From: Amphiura filiformis
Taxonomy: Eukaryota > Echinodermata > Ophiuroidea > Amphilepidida > Amphiuridae
Length of the DNA: 64,000 nt
Direction: 5' to 3'
Assembly: GCF_039555335.1 (NCBI RefSeq)
Contig: NC_092628.1
Location: 68,018,292 to 68,082,291, forward strand
Within the stretch, counting starts at the first letter, position 1. Each line of letters opens with the position of its first letter. The notes beneath the pieces are model-generated. The model was not told the DNA's origin and did not search any database. It saw nothing but the letters and a program-made list of their open reading frames with translations. Below are positions 21,801 through 33,800 of this stretch, piece by piece. Position numbers and translations under genes: made by a program.

Positions 21801-24800
21801 TATAATCAACTCGCAAATGTACTCATGGATGGATGATTTCGCAAGCCACAATAGAAATATTGATTATTTCTGCTGGTTATATTAGAAATGAAGTACTGTT
21901 GGCAGTCGTAAGTGGAAAAAGGTGTTCAAATCAAAACGGATATTCTAAAGTATATGAAGTACACAGTATTCTAAACTGCAACCCAAATACTATTTGGCAC
22001 ATTTTCAATCTTCATTTTATCACAAAATAACAAGAAAAACATTCCCAACACGTAACACTGTCAATTTAAGCTTCATGAGAAGCCTATTTTAGTTGCAAAA
22101 TGAGAACACAGAGTGGCTTATCTTTAACCCATATTCTCAGTCTTTCATGACAGAGGTTAAAATAAACGATCCCTACCTAATTATCAAAAGATCAATTAGA
22201 TCATGAATTTCACCTTCTCGAAACGTGCCACGAAATGATTTGTAACAATCCTTGTTCCGACACCTATATGATATCTGATAGCGATATTCCATTCATATGT
22301 ATTGATTAGTTTGATGATAGTAGATTAAAAAACGGTAAAAAACCAGTCTGCAAGAAGGCGTTGTAATAAACTGTTTGACATTGCATAATTCGGCTTCCTT
22401 CAAATGATCTTTTAAGGTTACACGAAGAAACGTATGAAAAACGTATAAAAGACGTATCAAGTTGTTCTCTAAAACAGAGTTTTCTCAGTAATCAAATATC
22501 GCAGCAAGTGAAATGTTGGTGCATTGCATGTAGCTTAACATTTTTCTTGTGGATTTATACAATTTTTTAGAATAAATTTGAAAATCCTTCGTTTAAAGCC
22601 GTTTCTGGCGTCGCACCATGTTCACAAGATCAAAAACACGTTCCATGACGTTTTTTTCAAATGTGCGCTCCGTATAAAACCATGCCGAGTGACTGTTTTC
22701 TTCTTTTTTGTATTGTACTACAAAACGATTAAAGAAATAATGTTGCCATGGGGAAGAACCAAATACAGTGCCGATTAAATTTTAAAAGCCCGTTTTTGGG
22801 GAACATTTTCGAGAATCTTGCCTGGGAAAAAACTGCTTTGTGAAATTATCGATATCTTGATTACGGGACGTTAATTTAGACATTAGTGTAGTCACCAGAG
22901 GGGTTCCCATGCACCGAGTGCTTTTTTTTTTTTCTAACTTACATTTTGTAATCCTGAAGGTGTCTAGTAAATGAATTTTGATGTTCCCAAAATTAAATAT
23001 TGTCCCATGGTGTTGATTTGTCGGCTATCTTGGATTCAGACAAAATTCAATTAAATTGACATAATTTTTGAACTAGACATCATAGGAAGACAAATGACCC
23101 CATTTTTCGGGATAATGTGGACATGAGCAATCAATTAAAAGGTTTATTTTCATGATTTAAACATGTTGGATACATTAAAATGCAAAATATTATGTCCCAT
23201 GGCGTTCATTTGGCGGCCATCTTGGATTCCGACAAAATTCAATTAAATTGACATAACTTTTGAACTAGACATCATAGGTAGACAAATGACCCCATTTTTC
23301 GGGATAATGTGGACATGCGCAATCAATTAAAAGGTTTATTTTCATGATTTAAACATGTTGGATACATTAAAATGCAAAATATTATGTCCCATGGCGTTCA
23401 TTTGGCGGCCATCTTGGATTCCGACAAAATTCAATGAAATTGACATAACTTTTGAACTAGACATCATAGGAAGACAAATGACCCCATTTTTCGGGATAAT
23501 GTGGACATAAGCAATCAATACAAAGGGTTATTTTCATGTTGGATACATTAAAATGCAAAATATTACTACAAATAGTATCTTCAAGGCATACTCGTCTGTA
23601 TATAATAGGAGCTCTTTTTGGTACATTGAGAAGGATATTTTGATGTTATTGATTTATTTACTATTTTCTCTTCTAGGTGCATGACTTAACTTATTATTAG
23701 CTAGAACTGGTGTTAGTGAACTAAAAATCGTAGCATAGTAATAGTGAAGTGGTGGATAATCATGCCAAAACGCAAGGGTGATAAAGGTACCGAGTCAGAC
23801 TCACTGCAGAAACGTCCACCTGTAAATTGTATTTTACATGTGAGTGGTATTGAGCATCTAGATTATCAAAGCATGGTGCTAGGTGAGGACCTCTTTGCAA
23901 GAGAGGCGAATGAGAAGCTGAAGGTCCTACTTGAAAACCACATTATCCATGACTCGATCGCCTATGCCAAATTTCATCTAGGTGACAAAGGGTATATCAC
24001 CAACAACCTGGTCTATACAGCGGCAGCATCTCTGTCGCAGACGCGGTGACTGGAAACTACCAAAGCACATACTGCTTTGCACTATCATCCGGCACCTCTA
24101 CAGAAGCAAACAACTCGCCACTATTCTCAGTAAGCTGGATATAACTGTGACACTGAGACATAACTTCGCCTTGGAACTTGAGACAGTGCTGGCCAAGGAT
24201 CTTGATGAGGTTTCCACATCCCTTACTCCGCAGATCATTACCGGCGAGGGAAAGGATGTGTTTCATCTCGAATGGGACAATCTAAACAAAACAATGACAA
24301 ATATTCATGGGCCAAACGTGGTGAACAGCACTGGTGGGATAATGATACAAGATGTGAAACCGGGTTTGATACCATTACTAACCAGGATCGGACTCTCCCT
24401 CTCTGACGTAGAGATATACCCGAGACCATGGCTTCTGTTCATATCTGTAGTCAAGTCGGGCCCAAATTTCCTGAGGGAACCGTGTTCACTCCGCCCATGA
24501 TAAATAGCGAAATGTACTCAACATGCATCTCAAAGAATATCGTGTCTGGTCATTTACACGGAAGCAGTAGGGAGAAGCAGCCTGTCCCAGGGTTTGGTGG
24601 CTTCCTCTCAGCTACCGGTGTGAAACCCCAAAGAAAGTCAACTATCGACTATTTCACCCCTATCCATCACCCCTTCACCATCCAAGTGGGTCAGGAGTAT
24701 GTCCTTGTCTTCATATGTGACATACTTCACAAGCATGGTAAAAGTGGAGGGGACCTGTAAAGCGAGGTCGAGGGTCTCACGAGGAGTACATGTCTGTACA

Positions 24801-27800
24801 AGATTCAGCAAGGTCTTGGGGTTGGTGACCTCAACGTTCTCCTCCTCAATGAATCGCTCAATTAACAAGCGCTTCACCGGCTTCACCGACTGTTTAGAGG
24901 CAGAACAGTGCTTTTGCATATGCCTTCCTGTCAATACACTACGTAGGCAGCCACTGGTAATGAGATCAGCCACGAACCCCTGGGACAGGTTGCTTCTCTC
25001 AATAGCTTCCACAGATGTGAACAGGGAGCGCGTGAGAGGGAGAGTTCGATCCTGGTTAGTGGTATCAAACCCGGGTTTCACATCTTGTATAATTATCACA
25101 CCAGTGCTGTTCACAACATTCTAGCCATGGATATTCGTCATTGTTTTGTTTAGATTGTCCCATACAAGATGAAACACGTCGTTTCCCTTACTGGTAATGT
25201 TCTGCGGAGTATTATGTGGAAACCTTATCAAGAGCCTTGGCCATTACTGTCTCTAGTTCCTAAGGCAAAGTTGCATGTCTCACAGTGACCCAGCTTACTG
25301 AAGATATAGTGGTGAGTTGTTTGCTTCCATAGAGGTGCCCGATACTAGTGCAGCATGTGCTTTGGTAGTTTGGTAGAAGAAACAGGGCCACATCCTTATA
25401 CTTATCTTTGAACCCCAGCTTATATGAATAAGTCACCGCGTCTGCGACAAAGATGATGGCGCCGTAGACCAGGTTGTAGGTGATATAGCCTTTGTCACCC
25501 GGATAAAACTTGGCAAAGGTGATCGAGTCATGAATATCATGGTTCTCAAGTCGGACCTTCAGCTTGTCACTTCTGTACTCTGAATTGGGGAAGCCACTTC
25601 TTTCAAACTCTTGTATGATTGTACAGAAGACTCAGCGATGTAAGTAACATAACCTCCTTCTGCCCAGTAACTCGGTCTTGAATGAAATCAAGGACAACAG
25701 TGAATGCCAGCAGATGTGCAGCAGCTTTACGATCCTGATCTGTTTCAATTGTCGCTTTCGCTTCATCACGCAGGTAAGTTGTGTACTTCGTGTTGAAAGA
25801 ATCGCAACAGGAATAGTGGAAATTCGCCTCTCTTGCAAACAGGTCCTCACCTTGCACCATGCTATGTAGACGAAGTAGTCCTAGTTCTAGTGCCCGAAGC
25901 TCAATCTGTTTCCAATTAGGCTCCTTAAATGCTCCGTCTTTGTCCTTGAATGCTGGGAATTTGATGCATCTCTCAGTCTTTCCAGACACTTTCATTTCCA
26001 GTCTTTCACAAAAGATACATTCTGGAGGGAACAGTCGCATGACAGTTGATAATTGTATTTTACGATTACTGAGAGGATTGTGATGTTGACGATTCATTAG
26101 TTCCTGCACTACATTTCAAACGATATTGATTTTCAGTAAAGTTTTGGTAGCAGCCTCGATGATATCCAATTGTTTCTATATAAATCTGCACCAGCAAGAC
26201 TCTCCGGAATGTGATTACAGACATCATCCATGCGATAGGGTGAGTCAAGAGGTTCAATGTGTCTTTTGTCGCAAATGTCATGTAGCTGAGCCAGCTTGTC
26301 AGTGGCGGAGCCCCTTACTTTACTGAGCGTGATAATCTAGATGCTCAATACCACTCACATGTAAAATACAATTTACAGGTGGACGTTTCTGCAGTGAGTC
26401 TGACTCGGTACCTTTATCACCCTTGCGTTTTGGCATGATTATCCACCACTTCACTATTACTATGCTACGATTTTTAGTTCACCAACACCAGTTCTAGCTA
26501 ATAATAAGTTAAGTCATGCACCTAGAAGAGAAAATAGTAAATAAATCAATAACATCAAAATATCCTTCTCAATGTACCAAAAAGAGCTCCTATTATACAG
26601 ACGAGTATGCCTTGAAGATACTATTTTTAGTAATATTTTGCATTTTAATGTATCCAACATGTTTAAATCATGAAAATAACCCTTTTAATTGATTGCTCAT
26701 GTCCACATTATCCCGAAAAATGAGGTCATTTGTCTTCCTATGATGTCTAGTTCAAAAGTTATGTCAATTTCATTGAATTTTGTCAGAATCCAAGATGGCC
26801 GCCAAATGAACGGCATGGGACATAATATTTTGCATTTTAATGTATCCAACATGTTTAAATCATGAAAATAAACCTTTTAATTGATTGCCTATGTCCACAT
26901 TATCCCGAAAAATGGGGTCATTTGTCTTCCTATGATGTCTAGTTCAAAAGTTATGTCAATTTAATTGAATTTTGTCGGAATCCAAGATGGCCGCCAAATG
27001 AACCCCATGGGACAATATTTAATTTTGGGAACATCAAAATTCATTTACTAGACACCTTCAGGAGTACAAAAATGTAAGTTAAAAAAAAAAAGCACTCGGT
27101 GCATGGGAACCCCCTCTGGTGACTACACTACATCTGAATACCTACATTATTTCTCAACATTCTGCCAATTGCTATCCCATTTGATTTTCACTGCAAATTG
27201 AAGCTAGTCTTCCAAAAACGAGGTTTTTCCTCCGTCAGTTCGTTCAAAATTTCAGCGCCGACATGCGTGTTTATTCTAAGAGCCATTGTGCGGACGCGAT
27301 TGTAATCAATGTAATTGCATCAAATTATAGTTATATTTACGCTTCGAGAACAGTCAATTGCGTAAGTTGATGTATGGCCCGAGTGGATAGAGCGCTGGAC
27401 TGGGAATCTATTATGATACATGTTTTTGTGGGTTCGAGTCCCTGTGTGGCTGAATTTTCTTTCTTTTTTCTCTTTTCTCATTTGTACTTCCTTTCTTTCC
27501 TCTTTTCTTTCTCCTTTTATTTTTTCATTTCTTTCTTTATTTCTTTCTTTCTTTCTTTTTCGTTCTTTTTCTTTCTCTCTTTATTTCTCTTTTTCACTAT
27601 TTCTTTAGGCCTATTCTTAATCTTTCTTGCTCCTTTCTTTTTAGTTTTATTTGATTGATTCGCTGACTGCAGCTGCAGTGAATCGTGATTTTTCACTTTA
27701 TATAATTCAGAAATTTGTAGGCCTGCTAAGTCTGTCTTGTTGAATATTCTTCCCAAATTCGATTTGCAAATAATTGCTTTTTGATGTTATTTATTGTTGT

Positions 27801-30800
27801 TGATGTTATTGTTGTACACTATTACATTGTAATCAGTGGAATAGCAGCATTGATTTATTTCATCAAAGATATCAAGGCTATAAATTCAAAATCAACACAT
27901 CCAGGGCGTAGCTTGAAAAGTGCCCCAATCAATTTTAAAATTGATAAAATCCTTATGAAAATTGCCGAACGCGGCTTGTGCCCCCCCCCCCCCTGGCATC
28001 CGACCCGGCATGTCGCCCTCATGACCCCCTCCCCGACTCACGAGCTCCGGGCACGAGCTAAGCCAAGTTTCATGTCTTGACCGTGGATCGATATGGGCCT
28101 ACGTCGGTACGCTTGTTCATTTTCTGCATGGCTGTTTCTGTTATGAACTTGCGCCCCTCTGAAATCAAGCGCATGAAAAACTCTCGGCTAACCTTAAGCA
28201 TGAATAATTTTGATTCATGCACCTTTGTTTCAGATTACTGAATTATTGATTGATTGATTGATTATTGACTAACTAAGCAATTAGAATGATTCTATTATTG
28301 TGATTTTTATTTCATAGATGTTTCTAGAACCTTCATTGAAGGAGATGTCCGAGGGACTGAATGATGTGATGAAACAGATGGATGACTATTGCAAGTAAGT
28401 TATATGTAATAACCGTGGTAAGAGAATAATAAGGTGGTACTACACCCCTTGATAAATTTGTGACTATTTTTGCATTTTTCTCAAAAAGTAATAACACACC
28501 GGTAACAAAAGTTAGCAAGGAATCCAGTTACTACACTGGAATTTCAGTGACTCGAGACAAGAGATAAGTTATTCATGATAAGAGGTACCGCTGGAATGTA
28601 CCTCATTTCTTAACATTATAATGAACCACTTGGCTTGAATCACTGAAATTTCAGTGAAGTAATTGGATTCCTTGCTCCTATAATATACATAACTTTTATT
28701 ACAAGTGTGTAGGTATTTTTTTTTTATTTTGCAAAATTAGTCACAAAATTTATCAAGGGGTGTAGCACCACCTTAACAGTTACTCTAGTTTTAGGGACTG
28801 GTATGGAGGCTGGGACCCCAACCCCACTCCCAACCCAGAATATTGATATTCTGTAGTTTGGAGAATTTATTCTCAGCTGGAAATTGTTCCCAACATATTC
28901 TTAGGCGATACATACAAAATACTCAAGATTGTACTGATCCAGAATGTCCTAGAGTGAACTTAATTAAGTATTGGAAGAAAAACATCTGCAGATTGGGAAA
29001 ATCAGTGGCATGATGAATTAAACAAAATAAACATTTTTGCCAGGTTCACTGTTGAAAATAAAAAAAATATCACAGCTGGGAATTGAACACAGAGCCTTAA
29101 CCACTTGGCCACAGGAGCTTCATGTAAGGCAGGTTGAAATTCTAATCATTTGAATTTCCAAGGCCTACATGTAATCATGAAGTTCCCATACAAACCATAC
29201 TTTAGGGCTTCTAGGAATATGCAATTGTGTTATTTGGGTGCAATCTGCATATTTTTTTCGCAGATTTGGAGAGTATCTTGACCTAGAGCGAAGTACAGCA
29301 ATTATTTGTGGTTGATTAAAAAAAAATTTGGGAAAAAATCACCAAAAATTTACAATTTTGTATATAGGCGATACATACAAAATTAGCAAATTTGATTTTT
29401 TTCCCAGCAATTTTAAAGTGGAAACAATAAAAGGAATAAGAATAGGAATTATAAAGGGTTATAAAATTATGTAGACTAGGATTGCAAATAAAGCATGGTA
29501 GGCTTAAGAAATGATTTTGGAAAACTTAAGTCAGGGCAAACTGACACATGTAGCAAAAATCACCATTTGTCAACTCTGTAATCTGTAGGATGTCTCAAAT
29601 GCTTGAGTGAGTAATATACTTCCTGAGGTGAAGGGTCAGGAATTACAAATTGGATCTATTTCAGCTGTAAGGACATATAATGATTTGAGAAAATCAATTG
29701 TAAAAAAACTTTGTGTACAGTCAGTCTACTCTGAAGTACAAAGTACCGACATTGTGCTGACTTTGAAGGCACGCATACCTCAGCAGAGACGCAGCACTGG
29801 GCACTGTTTATGCGCTGTATACGCGAGCGTTGTCACTTTGTACTTCAGAGTGGACAAACTGTATATATATTCAGTTTGTCAGAGTAATGTGCACTGTCTG
29901 TTGTCCTATAATTATTCAAATGTAGGTATGGATGACGCAAGTAACATATAATTTGAGAAAGTTTACACATAGTTCAATGTATAATCAGATAAGAATTTCA
30001 TGAAATCATTGCTGTTGTTTTTCTGCAAAAGGTTAAAAATACAACATGTGTGGCCCATCTGGGTATAATTAATGTAAAATCTATTGTTGTCTTGGCAACC
30101 AATTGATTTGCAAGTAATATATAATATGCAAAGTAGAGCTTGAATTCCACAATCTGGACATGTTGCTGATAATCAGAATATGCCTGTTGCTAGTGGTTAC
30201 GTTGTTACATAACTTACAAACTATATAATTCCATTTCCACCCCACTAATTAAATCATACTCTCCCAATACACATTATTTCATGTCCCTCTACTGGCATTT
30301 CATCACACATTTTAGGTACTTCATACAAATGACCAAAACGGCATGCCAAAATTGTGTGGCCAACAAACTCCTTTCCATTTTCTCATGCATATGCTTTATG
30401 AAAATTTCTTAATTGAAATAGCTTGTTCCCTCTAATAATATGTGCCTCCCATTAGTCAGTAATCCTTCTTCTTATCATTCAGTTATGATGTGACTCCTCC
30501 TAGTCATGGTGCAGATGTTTGTATTGATTATGTCGGCAAACTGAAGTTTGCACTGTACATGTATGTGTACAATATATTAATTTCAACAGATGTTTAATTG
30601 TTTGTAAGCATGTTTTTTTTAAATGGCGACTTGAAATGCTAGATATTACTCTCACTAAATATGTGGAATCATTTTGACTGCATGATTGCATGAATGCATG
30701 TGATGACCCAAGAGGTTACCAGTGCTATTATCATTCTCAATGCTTTACACACTCAAAGTATTCACTCTTATCAAACATACAAAAGTACCCCTATAAGCAC

Positions 30801-33800
30801 CCCTACACATACACCCCCACACGCACCCCCCCAACACCCCCACACACACACCTATCCAGTTCATTAACTTGGTTTAACCCTTTGTCAACCCTGGTTATGG
30901 CCTTGCTTACCCCCTTGCAGGAATCTTGATGAGGAAAGAGAGAAGCGCTGGGAAGCTGCCAGGAAGCAGCATAGCGGTCGTCAAGACATCCCAAGTCCTA
31001 TTGCTAACAGGTATCACTAATCTGTGTACAATACGTGTAGGTGCACCCCATTTTAAAATCACAAAAGTTGTATTCAGTGACATTATGCCAAGGATATAAT
31101 TGAATAAAGATAGGGTACATGTATAACCAAAACATACAAATATTTGTGAAAAACTTTTACAAGACATTCTGAGAAAAGTTTGCCAACATGTAACTTCAAA
31201 ATATATTGATCATTGGGCATGAATAGGTCAATTTGATAATAATCCATTGAAGCCCGTGATTTCTCATACAACAGCTTTTAAAAATCTGCATAACTGGCTG
31301 GGGATCGCCTACATTGTTTCAGAGGGAATGAGATGTCTATAAAATACACACAGAATTCCACTTCTATATATCCTGTTATGAATCATTCCATAAATACACC
31401 AAGACCTACATGTTTGTTCATTTTTATTTAGCTCTAGTCATTAACAAATAATATTATGCATATCCGAAAATGTCTGAAAAGGCATCCTAAACAAGTATTT
31501 GCGAGGTCTGAAAATACACTCCCTAAACAAGTGAGACAAGGGCAATTTCCTATACCCTAAACAAGTACTGACTTTATTTTTGCCATTTGAGCAAGTAAAT
31601 CAGTCATTTTCTTGACCCTAAAACCCTTTGTAATAGGAAAGCACACATTCAAAAGTTCATAACTTTTAACCCTTAAAGTTAATTTTTTATTACTTCCGTG
31701 GACCAAGCTGTGCGCCAAGCGTAGACGAGCGTACACACAGAAGAAATAAACAATCACACTGATTGGCTGATCAACGCACTTGACAACAAGCCGGATGACC
31801 CATTGGTCGTCGGCGCGGCGCGTAGTAGGCGACCTTGTCACTTCTACGTGATCGCAATTCACCAGCACATACCCGGACCACGGAAGTAATAAAAAATTAA
31901 CTTAAATATCCAACAAGTCACTGAATGTTTCTTTTTAAAAATCCAAGTTCATATCAGTGTTGAGTTGCCCTGTGTGTTTCCTGCATTTCATCACTACTCT
32001 TACCCTACTAATTGTACCCTCCCTCTAGGTACATGTTTTAATGTCTGCACACACATGAACATAATGCACTAAAATCCACACTCATACAGCTTAACCTAAC
32101 ACTTACATAAAAAACACACACCCCCACCTACGTGCAACCACCTGCAAGTGAGTATGCGAAGAACATGATGCAAGAGTTTTTAATAATCAACTGTGGACAA
32201 CTGGACATGCATGTTTCACTTTTTTCCGCCTTACTGTGGAAGTGTTCAACTGCAGACTCCACCTTTTCTGGCAACTGCAGTCATTAGCTATATCACTTTT
32301 ATATAGCGTTTTGCATTTAAATATACCATTTAGAAACCATGGTTGTCCACGGTTCCTGTGTGTCCACTGTTGTACAGAGATTTCAAATGTGTGTGTCCTC
32401 ATATGCTTATGTTTAACAACATAAACCCACAGACACATACAATATTCATGTTTTCAACCTTGTGTCCTTTTGTTATGTTTTACAAGTTCTTAGTTACATT
32501 GTATTTCATTATGTTCAAACTCCTTCCTCGTTTTTTTAACTTAGATAGTTTTTAGTTTTGTTAAAAAAAACCAGTAGTACGGTACTTGAAAATAAGAGTG
32601 CATTTTTGTTACAAATTAAGGACCGTATTTATATTGTCTGTTATAAATGCTCCCCTTATAACATCAGAAAGCTTCATCAGTCGGCAGCTTGTAATTTAGG
32701 AACATGTGCAGATGCAGTGTATAGGAATCTATAGTACATGTACTCATGATTATGTGGCACTGAATGTATATACTACTGATTGCAGTACAAAATAAAATAA
32801 TAGTCATAAAAGTGCACTACGTAGATAATTGCTGCTAGCCATGAAGGCAATTCAATTTGTAATATCAGCAGGTTTGAAACAAGAAGTATCAAAGTGGGAT
32901 TGAAGCTTTATTTTGTAAGACTTGGGGATATTTTGTGCCTTTTCAATACCATAGTGTTGTTATACTTTTAAATGTGATGTGTGAAATAGTCGCAGGGGGG
33001 GGTGCAGAGAGGGTGTAGATGTAGGATTGGTAGCACATTTTGTTTGACACAACTGGTTTAATCTACAAAGACACATTATTGCATTCAGACACAATGGTTC
33101 ATTATATGTAAGAAAATATGTAATAGTTTCACTTTCAATGCAGTAGGCCTGACTTACTGATTCTACATGCTTTGTATTGAATGGACCTATTAAAGTGTAT
33201 GGTATTGTAAATTGGACTAGGTGTGAAACATTAGGCTACCAATATTGAAATAAATTGTTTTTAAATTTCATAAAACACTTTCGGATTTATTTCAAAACAC
33301 ATCAGGAGGAACTTGTGAACTGATTGACTCTACTTTTAAAAATGAGTTATAAAGTAGAAATATAGCTAATTGTTCCTGACCCCACAGTGTCCCAATATAC
33401 ACAAGTACACATTACCTAAATGAAAACAGTTGAACATATTATTTTGTTGCACCTGGTTATTTTGATTGGGAAACGCTGTACTATTGACTAGGAGCCATTA
33501 TATTAGATTATTTCTAAAACTACTATAATATTATAAGTTACCCATGTCAATAAATTGTTTTGTTTCATTACAGTGGCAAGAAACTGGAAGAAGTTGTGAA
33601 CAATTTAGAGGCGTTGATCATCCATGGTGATCCAGAGAGTCAAGACCTTCCCAAGTAAGTCACTCATCTTAAATAGTGCATAAAGCAGTATACAGACTTT
33701 TTATTGTACGTACAATATTGTATGTACAATATGTACGTTATTTAATCTATTGCCATTCTATTTCCAGTAATGTTTTTAAGTTCAAACGAATGTTTGATGA

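Larger units (their letters stand above)
22881..27133. mobile_element. 4.25-kb palindromic DNA transposon in PDXDC1 intron 1
   Basis: The left terminus TAGTGTAGTCACCAGAGGGG (from 22884) matches the reverse complement of the right terminus (ending 27130) over about 190 bp, apart from small indels. The identical trinucleotide CAT flanks both sides (22881-22883 and 27131-27133), so a 3-bp target duplication is likely. Each arm continues inward through 192-bp subterminal repeats, an intron-like segment ending TTTTCTCTTCTAG, and the same start codon MPKRKGDKG (plus strand 23762; minus strand 26436). The arms diverge after about 23868 and 26337. The element therefore has two outward-facing 5' ends and a tail-to-tail core. 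The superfamily is not identified; a 3-bp duplication occurs in several DNA transposon groups. Confidence 0.85.

Noticed and set aside
27374-27658. Phe/Ser-rich membrane-like open frames
   Set aside because: Produced by the CTTT-rich tail of a SINE; no conserved content.
29607-29951. 114-codon open frame
   Set aside because: It spans a 148-bp MITE and has no recognisable domain; its phase does not join the flanking PDXDC1 exons.
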